Assembly: GCF_018374135.1 (NCBI RefSeq)
Contig: NZ_JAHAFS010000016.1
Coordinates: 1 to 55,895 of the forward strand
DNA from: Campylobacter gracilis
GTDB taxonomy: Bacteria > Campylobacterota > Campylobacteria > Campylobacterales > Campylobacteraceae
Direction of reading: 5' to 3'
DNA length: 55,895 nucleotides
Below, one piece after another: positions 1 through 8,806 of this stretch; the first letter of the stretch is position 1; each line of letters begins with the position of its first letter. Made by a program: the position numbers and the translations under genes. Below the pieces are notes generated by a model. It had not been told where the DNA came from, searched no databases, and saw nothing but the letters and a program-made list of their open reading frames with translations.

Positions 1-64
1 GCGGCGTGGCGGCGTGGCGGCGTGGCGGCGTGGCGGCGTGGCGGCGTGGCGGCGTGGCGGCGTG
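1..64. repeat. Octamer tandem repeat, 8 copies
   Basis: The window opens with eight perfect head-to-tail copies of GCGGCGTG, followed by a partial GCG. The first copy touches the window edge, so the array may be longer. The unit is not a multiple of three, so copy-number change inside a reading frame would shift it. No ORF is visible across it here. Confidence 0.9.
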
Positions 65-526
65 GCGCAATGCGGATTTCAAGCAGGTCGACGTTAAATT
101 TTTGCAGGTTGCGCTAGCGGTTTAAAATTTAAAGCGAGCCGTCGTTATAAAATTTAAAACAAATTATGTCGCGGCTAGGATTTAGCACGCCTGTGAGCTA
201 AATTTAAAGCGGTGCGCCGCCGCGTATGATCTCGCCGTTTCATTTAGTGTAACTGCTAGCTAAAATTTAAACCGCTAAAATTTCAAGATTTGCACCGCGC
301 TAAAGAACGCTTTGGTACTACGATACACGCTGCTCGGTTTAAATTTTAAAATTTAGCGGGGCGGCTGTCAAGCGACAGGCGCGACAAAAGGGGTGCTGCG
401 AAATATTTTCAACAACCCTAAAATATTCGCAATAACAGCAAAAAATTCTCGCAAAATCTCCGTAACAAGGGTAAAAATTTCTACAAAAATTCCCGCTAAA
501 ATTTCATCCAAAACCGTTATAAAATT
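65..526. other. Gene-free AT-rich spacer
   Basis: About 460 bases with no credible ORF on either strand. It is dominated by scattered AAATTTAAA/TAAAATTT words like those in other spacers here. One short hairpin (CTGTC-AAGC-GACAG) lies near 364-377. I see no promoter or RNA gene. Confidence 0.5.
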
Positions 527-1151
527 TCATCTGCGTTTAATACCGTAGCCGTCCTTATCCACGCATATAAAGCCCGTAGTAGCGCCTCCGTCGCGCGCCA
601 TCACCACGCCGTCTGCGGCAAATCTATCATCACAGCCGATCTCGTAGTCTTTTTTCGCCGCCTCGCTCGCAGGACCCTCGAAAATTTCGTAAAATTCCGA
701 CACAAACCCGTCTTTGTAATAAATAGCGGTTTTGCCCTTGCCCTCCCAGATGCTTACACCCTGGGCATTTGCGCTTTTTGCTTTGGCTTTAAGTTCGTTA
801 AAAGTCCCAAAATCCCAGCCTAGGATTTTTAAAACAGCGCGCTCGTTCATCCTTTCGTCTATACTATAAAAACTCGCACTTTGATTTTTGTCTTTATTCA
901 CGGCTCTCATGCTTGAGACCTCGTCGCCGTCGAAACGAACGTCAAAAGAAACTCCCTCGGGCTTTATCTCGCGCACAAAATCGCGCAAAGATAAAATTTG
1001 AACGCGATTTTGCTCATAATTTTCCGCCAAATCCGGCTCCGAAAAGAATAGTTTGTAGATTAAAAACCCCCGCAGCTAGCACAAGTGCGGCGCTTATAAC
1101 GAGTTTAAATAACCTAAAAATTTCCGAGAAAAAATATTTTATAAAATTCAC
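527..1151 (-). pseudogene. Membrane-anchored hypothetical protein, frameshifted
   Basis: Two overlapping minus-strand frames look like one gene. Frame one starts at GTG 1151 behind an AGGA-type ribosome site and encodes a basic N-terminus plus one hydrophobic segment (KLVISAALVLAAG). Frame two (long part 527-1030) encodes a soluble domain. Removing one base from the G5 run (C5 at 1067-1071 on the plus strand) joins them as ...LVLAAG-FLIYKLFFSEPDLAENYEQ..., and the span then divides exactly into 208 codons. The 167-residue downstream part alone would need a TTG start without a good ribosome site. I do not recognise the family; it looks like a single-pass inner-membrane protein with an exported domain. 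It lies just downstream of the amidohydrolase gene in the same direction. Whether the extra base is real cannot be seen here. Confidence 0.6.
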
Positions 1152-1184
1152 GCCCGCTTCCTAAATTTCACTGAATTTCACCGT

Positions 1185-2171
1185 CTACGCAAAGGGCAAA
1201 ATTTTTTTGTAATTACTCCACAGCTCGCTATCCTCGCCGAAATACGCGAGCAGTCCGCGCACATTGCGATCGAAAGGGTTGGGCTCTTTATGCAGCGCGA
1301 TACGCTGCGACAGGCGCAGATCGTAGGTGTTGTATATCGCAGAATACGGCACCGGAAAGTCAGAAGCGTAAAGCAGGCGCGAGTGCACGTCCGTTTGGCT
1401 CGCAAGATGCGGCAGAGCCTTAGCGCGCACCGGCGTCATCAGAGCAGAAACGTCGGCGTAGAGGTTTTTGTGCGTGCGCAAAAGCGCCAGAAGCGCGAAA
1501 TAATCGTGTCCGAAATTTCGCGGGCGGCGCGAGAGCGCACGAAAAATATGCGAATACTCATAGTTAATCGCCATGTGCGCGCACACCGTCGTGACACCCA
1601 GCTCAAGCGGCGCGTAGATCATCTCCAGCGCCTCGCAGCGGCGCGAGCTCGGCACCGAGCTTTCGTTGCCGACGTGAATCACCAGCGGCAAGCCGAGCTT
1701 GGCGAGCTTTTCAAAATACGGCGCGTAGCGAGGCAGCCTCGTATCCAGATCCCAATAATTTTGTAAAAATTTCGCCCCCTTAAATCCGAGCTCGAAGCAG
1801 CGATCAATCTCATCTAGCGCGTCCGCCCTTTTTGGATTGATGCTAAAAAACGGCACGATGAGATCAGGGTTTTTTTGATAAATTTCAAGCACGCTGTCGT
1901 TGTCCGCGCAGACGGTCTTATCGCGATGGATTAGCTCGCCCGCGTCGCTAAATTTAGCATCCACGCCGAAAAGTACTGCCTTTTTAACGTATTTTGAAGC
2001 TCTAAGCCCGCCTAGAAGAGCGTCCACATAGGCCTCATAGGGCTCTTTGATCGCGCGCGATACGTCTATGCCGAAGCGCCTGCCGAAAAGGCGCAGCGCG
2101 AGCCTGTCGTAAGGGCGGTCGAAGCGCACCTCCTTGCTTAGCAGATGGACGTGAAAATCAAGCGTTTGCAT
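1185..2171 (-). CDS. Amidohydrolase-2 family metal-dependent hydrolase
   Basis: A 328-residue protein beginning with a DFHVHL motif (H7, H9), the N-terminal metal-binding HxH of TIM-barrel amidohydrolases. Further fitting motifs are VIHVGNES mid-protein, a CAHM histidine, and YASDFP near the C-terminus, whose Asp is the usual last metal ligand. The family (PF04909-like, related to aminocarboxymuconate semialdehyde decarboxylase) hydrolyses or decarboxylates small carbon compounds; the substrate cannot be read from sequence. No signal peptide, so cytoplasmic. It ends 33 bases before the frameshifted membrane gene downstream, so the two may be co-transcribed. The ATG at 2171 was chosen because the metal motif follows at once. 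Confidence 0.8.
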   Translation of the reverse strand: MQTLDFHVHLLSKEVRFDRPYDRLALRLFGRRFGIDVSRAIKEPYEAYVDALLGGLRASKYVKKAVLFGVDAKFSDAGELIHRDKTVCADNDSVLEIYQKNPDLIVPFFSINPKRADALDEIDRCFELGFKGAKFLQNYWDLDTRLPRYAPYFEKLAKLGLPLVIHVGNESSVPSSRRCEALEMIYAPLELGVTTVCAHMAINYEYSHIFRALSRRPRNFGHDYFALLALLRTHKNLYADVSALMTPVRAKALPHLASQTDVHSRLLYASDFPVPYSAIYNTYDLRLSQRIALHKEPNPFDRNVRGLLAYFGEDSELWSNYKKILPFA

Positions 2172-2389
2172 CGGGGATCCTTGGGAAAATTTTGCCGAGT
2201 TTATATCAAATTGCGGTAAATGGTTAGAATTTTAAATTCGGGTTTAAATTTACGCACCGCGCCCTGCCTCGCCTTTAAATTTTAAAATTTAAACCTCGCC
2301 GAAAGAGCCGCTAATTGATATTTAATGCCATTTTAAAGCTACGGCGATATACTTGCGATTTGAAAAGCTATTTCAATTAAGGAGCGAAG

Positions 2390-2830
2390 ATGGAGTTTGA
2401 AATTTTAGAAAATTCCGCCGATTTTAAGCCTAGCGATCTGGATGAGATAATGATTTCGATCGGCTGGGATACGGAGCAAAACGCAGCCTCCGTGCCGCCG
2501 CACGAGACATACAGGGTGTGGCGAACCTATGATTACGTGGCGATCGCCAAAACGCAAGGCAAGACCGTGGGGGTGCTGGAGGCGTTTTGCGACCGCGACA
2601 ACTTCGCTACGAGCTATCTTTACTGCGTGATAGTTCATAAGGATTATCAAAGGCGCGGTATCGGCACGGCGCTCGTGAATGCCTTTAATAAGCGCTTTGC
2701 GCACACCACCACCTTTGTCGTAACTCCTCTGCATAAGGCTGAGGGCGCCGGAGAATTCCTACAAAAGTGCGGCTTTAAGGACGCGTCGGAGCACTTCACG
2801 GTCCACATGAGGAAGCGAAATTCGATCTAG
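2390..2830 (+). CDS. GNAT-family N-acetyltransferase
   Basis: 146 residues with GNAT motif A (VHKDYQRRGIGTALV, about residues 83-96), whose Q-R-R-G-I-G loop binds the acetyl-CoA pyrophosphate, followed by a late GFKDAS-type beta strand. The length is normal for a single-domain GNAT. The ATG follows AAGGAG at an ideal distance. The acceptor substrate is not predictable. It stands alone between a divergent amidohydrolase and a toxin-antitoxin pair; a GAGCC-TT-GGCTC hairpin lies shortly after the stop. Confidence 0.85.
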   Translation: MEFEILENSADFKPSDLDEIMISIGWDTEQNAASVPPHETYRVWRTYDYVAIAKTQGKTVGVLEAFCDRDNFATSYLYCVIVHKDYQRRGIGTALVNAFNKRFAHTTTFVVTPLHKAEGAGEFLQKCGFKDASEHFTVHMRKRNSI

Positions 2831-2904
2831 CGGGCATAAATTTTAAAATTTTATCGAGCCTTGGCTCTAAAACGGTTGGAATTTTAAATTTAGCTATGAG
2901 CTGC

Positions 2905-2910
2905 TATAAT
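2905..2910 (+). promoter_or_regulatory. -10 element for the toxin-antitoxin pair
   Basis: A perfect TATAAT 22 bases upstream of the antitoxin ATG, with TAAGGAG between. There is no clear -35, which is usual for Campylobacter sigma70 promoters. Confidence 0.6.
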
Positions 2911-2932
2911 CGTTAAAATTTAAGGAGCCAAA

Positions 2933-3184
2933 ATGATCACTATGCAGATCCAAAGCGGCATCGATCGCGATACTCTCGAAACTTTTAAGAAACTTTTTTT
3001 AAAGATCGATCCCTCCGCGCAGATCACCCTAAGCGGCGAGAAAAACTTAGAAACGATTTTATCGGAGTTTAGATCAGGCGAAAGTTACGACGAGATAAAA
3101 AACGGAATGGATGCAGATTTAAAATCATACGCAAACGGCGATCTAAGCGGCTTTGAGGAGCTAGGCAAGGGCTGGAAAAATTGA
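2933..3184 (+). CDS. Putative antitoxin of a ParE/RelE-type pair
   Basis: A small acidic protein (83 residues, or 80 if the second ATG is used) directly upstream of and overlapping a ParE-like toxin gene by four bases. TAAGGAG precedes the ATG. No DNA-binding fold is obvious by eye; residues 35-83 (Glu/Asp/Gly-rich, ending GFEELGKGWKN) resemble the C-terminal toxin-wrapping tails of such antitoxins. The call rests mainly on gene arrangement: short acidic gene first, toxin second, translational coupling, own -10 element. Confidence 0.65.
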   Translation: MITMQIQSGIDRDTLETFKKLFLKIDPSAQITLSGEKNLETILSEFRSGESYDEIKNGMDADLKSYANGDLSGFEELGKGWKN

Positions 3185-3462
3185 AAATAATCCAGTCTAA
3201 AAGATTTCGTGCGCAACTTAGCAAGATCGTGGAATTTATCGCGGAGCGCTCAGAGGATGCAGCAGAAAATTTTAAAAACGAGCTTTTTGCGCGAGCAGGC
3301 GAGCTTGGCTTTATGCCGTATAAATTTCGTAGATCAAAAAGCTTTGACGATGATAAAATTAGAGATTTCATATTCAAGGGTTTCGTAATCCCATATCTAA
3401 TAGATGAACCCAACGATACAATCGTTATCCTAGCGATATTTAAGCAAAATCTATTGAGATAA
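3181..3462 (+). CDS. ParE/RelE-superfamily toxin
   Basis: 93 residues, basic, with the usual layout of the superfamily: N-terminal SKRFRAQLSKIVEFIAERSEDAAENF helix pair, a central FRRSKSF segment and a C-terminal beta stretch (IPYLIDEPNDTIVILAIFKQN). ParE members poison gyrase and RelE members cut mRNA on ribosomes; the two-helix start and VILAIFKQN ending favour ParE, but this is not decided. The TTG start is inferred because it overlaps the antitoxin stop and places the conserved N-terminus at residue 1. Confidence 0.75.
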   Translation: MKIIQSKRFRAQLSKIVEFIAERSEDAAENFKNELFARAGELGFMPYKFRRSKSFDDDKIRDFIFKGFVIPYLIDEPNDTIVILAIFKQNLLR

Positions 3463-3707
3463 CTTGACGCTTGTTTAAAAACATCCGCGTTTAAATTCCA
3501 CGCTCTGTTTATTAAAACCATTCATTCGCCGCCGCAGCGCCAAAGAAAAAACCGCTCGTCCCCGATAAATCACTGTATATTCTCGCACGGCGCCGTAAAT
3601 TCCAATTCTACGCGGGGCGCGCTAAAACAACTCCACTCGCCCCCACCTACGCAAAAGCAAACCTAAAAGAATTTTCGGCTACAATTTCCCGCAAATAAAG
3701 GCAAAAT

Positions 3708-5030
3708 ATGAAAGAAATCTCGCTACTAAGGCTCTCGCTCGCAATCTACATCGATATGTTTTTGCGCCTCGTGACCACGTTTATCAACACCTACATGATC
3801 TCGCGCGTGGACGTCTCGCTAGTAGGCGCGCTTGGGGCGGGCAACGAGATATTTTTGCTCTTCATCACCGTTTTCGGCTTTCTGGCCGTGGGCTGCTCGG
3901 TTCTCGTAGCGCAGGCGCTGGGGGCGAAAAACAAAGTCCTAGCCATGCGCGCGATCCACACGAGCATCGCATTTAACGCGCTTGTGGGGCTTTGTAGCGG
4001 CGTTTTCGTCTTTAGTTGCGCGCCGTTTTTGCTGCATGCGCTGCAGGTGCCTGCCGAGCTTTTGAGCGAAAGCGCGATCTATCTTAAAGTCATCAGCATC
4101 GTCTTTGCGATAGACGCCGTCGCGATCGTGCTTAGCGCCATCGTGCGCGTTTACGGATACGCAAATTTCATCATCGCGGTCTCCGTGGTGATGAATTTAG
4201 TAACGCTAGCAGGCAACTACGTCGTGCTCTTTCGGCCGTTCGGACTGCCGTACTACGGGCTTGAGGGTATCGGCGTGAGCACGATCGCGGGGCGCATGAT
4301 CGGCGTATTTTTATTCTTTCTCATCATTACGAAGGTGCTAAAGATAAAATTTTACCTCACGATGTTTTTAAAGATCAAGCTCGCCACGCTACGTAAAATT
4401 CTATCCGTAGGGCTTCCTAGCGCTGGCGAAAACATGCTGTGGATCGTGCAGTATCTAGTCGCCTTCGCCTTCGTCGCGAGCATGGGCGAGGCGAGCCTTA
4501 CCGTGCAGACGATCTATTTTCAAATTTCATCATTCATCTTCTTCGGCGGAAGCGCGATCAGCATGGCAAACGAAGTCATCGTAGGCCGCCTCGTGGGCGC
4601 CGCCAAGCCGCAGGAGGCGTACCGGCACACTTTTACCGCGCTGCGCTTCGGGCTCGGGGCGACGGCGCTTTTCGTCGCGATCGTGTTTTTAGCGCGCGAG
4701 CAGATTATGGAGATGTTAAGCCTAAGCGAGGTGCACAAGCAGGTCATGCGGCCGCTTTTTTACCTCACGCTAGGGCTTGAGTTCGGGCGGACGCTTAATA
4801 TCGTCTTCGTAAACGCCCTACGCGCAAGCGGCGATGCGAGGTTTCCCTTTGCGATGGGCGTGATCTTTATGTGGGGCGTCTCGATCCCGGTGGGCTGGCT
4901 TTTGGGTATTCATCTGGGGTATGGAATTTTGGGCGTTTGGATCGGGTTTTTCTGCGACGAGTGGCTGCGCGGCAGCGCCAATACGGCGCGATGGATAAGT
5001 AAAAAATGGCAGAGCAAAAAGTTAGTCTAA
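3708..5030 (+). CDS. MATE-family multidrug exporter
   Basis: 440 residues, almost wholly hydrophobic, with about twelve predicted membrane segments in two similar halves, typical for the MATE (NorM/DinF-like) length of 430-460. The family exports cationic drugs or metabolites using Na+ or H+ gradients across the inner membrane. Recognisable family features are the early R-L-V-T-T-F-I-N-T-Y-M segment, GALGAGNEIF and the central VGLPSAGENMLW loop. The ATG lies after AAAGGCAAAAT, a moderate ribosome site. The stop overlaps the next gene by 25 bases, so the two are probably co-expressed. Substrate unknown. Confidence 0.9.
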   Translation: MKEISLLRLSLAIYIDMFLRLVTTFINTYMISRVDVSLVGALGAGNEIFLLFITVFGFLAVGCSVLVAQALGAKNKVLAMRAIHTSIAFNALVGLCSGVFVFSCAPFLLHALQVPAELLSESAIYLKVISIVFAIDAVAIVLSAIVRVYGYANFIIAVSVVMNLVTLAGNYVVLFRPFGLPYYGLEGIGVSTIAGRMIGVFLFFLIITKVLKIKFYLTMFLKIKLATLRKILSVGLPSAGENMLWIVQYLVAFAFVASMGEASLTVQTIYFQISSFIFFGGSAISMANEVIVGRLVGAAKPQEAYRHTFTALRFGLGATALFVAIVFLAREQIMEMLSLSEVHKQVMRPLFYLTLGLEFGRTLNIVFVNALRASGDARFPFAMGVIFMWGVSIPVGWLLGIHLGYGILGVWIGFFCDEWLRGSANTARWISKKWQSKKLV

Positions 5031-6598
5031 ATTTGCTAGGCTTGCCGATCAGCTTGCGCTTTAAGCGGATGAAATACGCGCGCATCCGCATTAGCAAGGA
5101 CTGCGAGATCAGCGTGAGCGTGCCGCGCTCCTACACCGCGGCGCAGGCAGAAAACTTCATCCTAAAGCATGAGGAGTGGATCCGAAAGACGCTGGCGCGG
5201 CTGCGAAGCAAGCTACTAGCGAGCGATCGGGTTAGAATTTTAGGCAAAATTTACAAGCTGAAATTTAGCCGCGAGGTCGAGCTGGGCACAAACTGCGGCG
5301 CGAGTAAAAATTTAGACGATAGCGGCGCACAGGGCGGCGTGAACTGGGCGAATGGCGATGCGAGTAGTGACGTGGGCGGCGTAAATTTGGCTCATTTACA
5401 AAGCGGCGTAGGCATAGGCGGTAGCGGCGGCGATGGCGGCGATGTGAGAGGCAGCGCAAATAACAGTACGGGTGGCATGAATGACGGCGCAGGCGGCGGC
5501 ACGGGAAGTGAAATTTTAAAATTTCACTCGGGCGAACGCACTTCGCAAAGTAATGCGGCGGGCGAGAATTTAAAATTTAACCTACCTGACGATGTAGCGC
5601 AAGGGCTCGCGCAGCAGAGTGAAATGCGACAAGGCGGCGGGTTTATAAATACGGCGGCACAAAATGGCGCAGCGGACACGGATTTGGAATTTAACCTCGC
5701 ACAAGAGGGTCTAAGCCTGGAAAGTAGTAAAAATTTTAAATTTAATCCGAATACTTTAGGGACACGGGGGCAAAATTTAAATCGCGGCGGCGCACAAAAT
5801 TTAGCGGGCGAGGGTTTTTTAAAATCGAGCCGTATCAGGACAGAAGCGCTAGAGCAAAACGGCGGTGAGCAATCCTACGGCGAAAATTTAAAATTTCACT
5901 CGGACGGGCGCGTTTCACAAAGCAGCGATGCGGGCAAATTTAACTCCGCCTCAAGCGGTGAAATTTTAAAATTTAACCCCGCCGCAAGGGACGAAATTTT
6001 AAAATTTAAACCTATCGCGGGCGAAGGAATTTCAAATTTTAAACCCGCTGCAAGCGGAGAAATTTCAAATTTTAGCTTTGTCCTAGGCAAAGAAATTTCG
6101 GTCGCTAGCGAAAAAATTTCAAAATCTGCGAGCGAAAACGTGCCGCAAAATGTAGCACAAAGCGTGCAAGCGGCGGAGCGCGACGAGCCCGATTTTACGA
6201 TCAAAAATTTTATCCAAAGCTCTAAATTTAAAGATAAAATTTTTATGTCACGAGACGTGATCTTTTGCGAGAGCGAGAACGATTTCGCGGCGTTTAAAAA
6301 GGCCTTTGCGCTTGAGCTTTATCTGCGCTATATCACGAAATTTTCCCCGCGGATAGGCCGCAAGATCGCGCGGGTGCGGGTGCGTAAAATGCAGACGCGC
6401 TGGGGCAGCTGTAATCACGCAAAGGGCTATCTCAACTTCTCGCTAAGCCTGATAGAGCGGGATCCGCGCTTCGTCGAATACGTCGTGCTGCACGAGCTCG
6501 CGCACCTCATCCACGCAAACCACGGAGCGGATTTTTACGCGCTGATCGCGCAGATAATGCCCGATTTTAGGGCACGTATCAAGCTAGGCAAGGGCTAG
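5006..6598 (+). CDS. YgjP/DUF45 metallopeptidase-like protein with long insert
   Basis: 530 residues, about twice the usual family length (~230). Residues 1-96 carry the YgjP N-terminal domain (LRFKRMKYARIRISKDCEISVSVPRSYT...WIRKTLARL), and residues 396-530 the catalytic part with MQTRWGSCN and HELAHLIHANH (first His near 496), the zinc-binding signature. Between them lie about 300 residues of Gly/Asn/Ser/Ala-rich sequence with repeated EILKF, NLKFN and NFKFN blocks, not expected in this family. Reading frame is kept throughout. Cytoplasmic; the E. coli relative YgjP has no settled role. The ATG overlaps the MATE gene end. Alternative: a decayed gene whose frame survives by chance, but the intact active site argues against it. 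Confidence 0.85.
   Translation: MAEQKVSLNLLGLPISLRFKRMKYARIRISKDCEISVSVPRSYTAAQAENFILKHEEWIRKTLARLRSKLLASDRVRILGKIYKLKFSREVELGTNCGASKNLDDSGAQGGVNWANGDASSDVGGVNLAHLQSGVGIGGSGGDGGDVRGSANNSTGGMNDGAGGGTGSEILKFHSGERTSQSNAAGENLKFNLPDDVAQGLAQQSEMRQGGGFINTAAQNGAADTDLEFNLAQEGLSLESSKNFKFNPNTLGTRGQNLNRGGAQNLAGEGFLKSSRIRTEALEQNGGEQSYGENLKFHSDGRVSQSSDAGKFNSASSGEILKFNPAARDEILKFKPIAGEGISNFKPAASGEISNFSFVLGKEISVASEKISKSASENVPQNVAQSVQAAERDEPDFTIKNFIQSSKFKDKIFMSRDVIFCESENDFAAFKKAFALELYLRYITKFSPRIGRKIARVRVRKMQTRWGSCNHAKGYLNFSLSLIERDPRFVEYVVLHELAHLIHANHGADFYALIAQIMPDFRARIKLGKG
5294..6191 (+). repeat. Low-complexity in-frame insert built on AT-palindrome repeats
   Basis: Many variants of GAAATTTTAAAATTT and AATTTAAAATTTAAC recur here at irregular spacing, joined by GC-rich Gly/Ala/Asn codons. 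The same words fill intergenic spacers of this window. They are read in one frame as EILKF or NLKFN units. At least ten copies are visible, densest at 5875-6075. Confidence 0.8.
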
Positions 6599-6769
6599 TT
6601 CGCGAACGGAGCGCCCGTTTAAATTTCACGTCACTGTGGCACGATCTTTGCAGTCGTAATTTCAACCGATCTTTCACTCCTCTTTCGCCCCACGCCGTAG
6701 CAAGCCGCAGCCAGTCCGAACTTGCGCGGCGCAGATAGCGAATTTCGCAAATTTTCGTGGATCCAAATA

Positions 6770-7210
6770 TTAATCCAAAGCCGCAAATTCCACGTATTTC
6801 TCCATCGCAACCAGCAGGAGCCAGCGCGCGGTAGGGCTGAAAAAATAGTGGTGTTCAGGGATCTGTTCCATTATAAATTTTAAAAAATCGTAAAAATATT
6901 CGGGCGCAAATTTAACCTCGGCGCTCGTTAAACTATCGCCTAGATAGCAGATTTCGCCGCCTAAAATCCTCGCTTTTACCGCGGGGTTTGCGCCTATGAA
7001 GCTTCTGGCACCGGCAAAGCTCAGGCAGCCCGCGGTCACGTAATCTTTCAATCCCCGCAAGACGGGCTTGGAACCGACGAAGGTGAAATTTTCCTCTATA
7101 AAGCGCGCTCCGCCCTCGCTCACTCGCCAGCGATCGCCCAAGCTCGATAAAAACGCAAACATCTCATCATCTGCGGATCTGAAATTCGCAGGTCCGTTTT
7201 TGCGATCCAT
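6770..7210 (-). CDS. Hypothetical protein
   Basis: A 146-residue soluble protein of unknown family. Its start is well supported: AAAGGACGAAAATG on the minus strand. It begins with a charged stretch (MDRKNGPANFRSADDEM) and has aromatic-rich C-terminal helices (EYFYDFLKFIMEQIPEHHYFF). No membrane segment, no signal peptide, no cysteine cluster. It stands alone between spacers and converges with the metallopeptidase gene. Codon use resembles its neighbours, so I take it as real. Confidence 0.7.
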   Translation of the reverse strand: MDRKNGPANFRSADDEMFAFLSSLGDRWRVSEGGARFIEENFTFVGSKPVLRGLKDYVTAGCLSFAGARSFIGANPAVKARILGGEICYLGDSLTSAEVKFAPEYFYDFLKFIMEQIPEHHYFFSPTARWLLLVAMEKYVEFAALD

Positions 7211-7582
7211 TTTCGTCCTTTTTAAATTTATAAACTGCTTTTACGGCGCGCGCGCTGCTTCAAGCCGTCGTTTAACGTCGCAGTAGCATTCAAAGACCGT
7301 CGCAGACGCGGATAAAATTCTACTCGCAAGCATTGCCTTATAAAGCCGCGCAGTGTTTGCCATGATCAAACAGACGACGCTTGGCAAACGGCGGCTAAAC
7401 GATAGTTGCTAATCACATGAAGCAGCGGGCGAAGATCAAGCAAGCTACGATCAAATGAACGACGGCAAGCGAGCGACCAAACAAGCAGCGGATGGACTAA
7501 ACAGGCAGCGGCTAAATTTAAAATTCCGCAGCCCGCTAAACTAAAGCTTAAATAATCGCCGCGCAAGACAAATCAAGACAAA
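7211..7582. other. Gene-free spacer with degenerate repeats
   Basis: About 370 bases without a credible gene. Between about 7365 and 7515 loosely similar words recur (GGCGGCTAAAC, GACGGCAAGC, GCAGCGGCTAAA, AAACAAGCAGCGG, AAACAGGCAGCGG), as if a short unit had been duplicated and had drifted. Short ORFs across it are not supported. Confidence 0.4.
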
Positions 7583-8677
7583 TTACTTGAAAAAATTCTT
7601 GATCTTATCAAGTATCCCCTCGTCGTCTCCGCCCTTGCTGCCGAAGCTTTCTTGAAGTTCGCGCAAAAGCGCCTCTTGCTTCTCACTGAGTTTTTTAGGC
7701 GTCTGGACGTTTACCTGCACGATCAAATCGCCGTTTTTCTTGGTGCGGATATTCGGCGCGCCCTCGCCGTAGATCGTGAAGCGCTGCTTGTCCTTGGTGC
7801 CTACTTTGAGCTTCAGCTCCGCCTTGCCGCGCGGCGTCGGCACCTCGATGCTCTCGCCCAAGATCGCCTGCGTAAAAAACACCGGCACCTCGATATACAG
7901 GTCGTCTCCGTCGCGTAGGAAGTGGCTGTCTTCCTTCACGCGCACTATCACGTACAGATCCCCGATCTCGCCGGTTTTAGAGACGTTGCCCTTGCCGCTT
8001 AAGCGCACGCGCTGTCCGTCGTCGATGCCTGCGGGAATGTCAAATTTAAGGTTCATGTCCTCTTCGGTAAAGCCCTTGCCTCCGCAATCCTTGCATCTGT
8101 CTTTTACGATCTCGCCCGTGCCGCCGCATTCGGAACAGCTTTGGATGAAGCTCATATATCCGCGCCTGACCGCGACGCGCCCCGTGCCGCCGCAAGCGGA
8201 GCAAGTATGTCTTTTTTTATCCTTCGAGCCGGTGGCATCGCAGGCGGAGCACGGCTTTTTGATCTTGTATTTTATCTCCTTGTGAACGCCCTCTAAAGCC
8301 TCTTTAAACTCCAGCGTTACGGCCAGCTCGGTATCTATGCCGTATGGATCGCTAGGACGAGTCGAGCGACTGCCGCCGCCGAATGCCTGCTCAAAAAAAT
8401 CACCGAAAATGGAGCTAAAATCAAATCCTCCGCCGCCCGTGCCGCCGTATGCGCCGCTAATGCCCTCTTTGCCGTAGCGATCATACATCCTGCGCTTTTG
8501 ATCGTCGCTTAAAATTTGATACGCTTCGTTGATCTTTTTAAATTTCTCCTCCGATTCTTTGTCGCCCTGGTTGCGATCGGGATGGAATTCTAAAGCAAGC
8601 TTTCGAAACGCCTTTTTTATCGTCTCGGCGTCCGCGTCGCGCGCCACGCCTAAAATTTCATAATAATCTTCTTCCAC
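7583..8677 (-). CDS. dnaJ: Chaperone protein DnaJ
   Basis: 364 residues, normal for DnaJ. Order: J domain (1-70) with HPD at 32-34, the DnaK-stimulating motif; a Gly/Phe-rich linker (GAYGGTGGGGFDFSSIF); four CxxCxGxG-type zinc repeats (CSACDATG, CSACGGTG, CSECGGTG, CKDCGGKG); then the substrate-binding C-terminal domains. It delivers unfolded clients to DnaK in the cytoplasm. The GTG start at 8677 follows AAGGAG. It is transcribed away from racR; a dnaJ-racRS neighbourhood is known in C. jejuni. Confidence 0.97.
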   Translation of the reverse strand: MEEDYYEILGVARDADAETIKKAFRKLALEFHPDRNQGDKESEEKFKKINEAYQILSDDQKRRMYDRYGKEGISGAYGGTGGGGFDFSSIFGDFFEQAFGGGSRSTRPSDPYGIDTELAVTLEFKEALEGVHKEIKYKIKKPCSACDATGSKDKKRHTCSACGGTGRVAVRRGYMSFIQSCSECGGTGEIVKDRCKDCGGKGFTEEDMNLKFDIPAGIDDGQRVRLSGKGNVSKTGEIGDLYVIVRVKEDSHFLRDGDDLYIEVPVFFTQAILGESIEVPTPRGKAELKLKVGTKDKQRFTIYGEGAPNIRTKKNGDLIVQVNVQTPKKLSEKQEALLRELQESFGSKGGDDEGILDKIKNFFK

Positions 8678-8734
8678 GAAATTCTCCTTGAACTATACAA
8701 AAGGGGCAATTTTATCTAAATTTAATAAAACGCA

Positions 8735-8764
8735 AGTTAAGACTTAACTATTTTTATGTATAAT
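8735..8764 (+). promoter_or_regulatory. racR promoter with overlapping inverted repeat
   Basis: TATAAT at 8759-8764 is 42 bases before racR. A perfect inverted repeat AGTTAAG-A-CTTAACT (8735-8749) covers where the -35 box would be. It sits in the divergent dnaJ/racR spacer and could be an operator, possibly for RacR itself; the binding protein is inference only. Confidence 0.55.
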
Positions 8765-8806
8765 GCAATATTTAAAATTTCAAATCAACGATGCAAAGGA
8801 TAAAAA

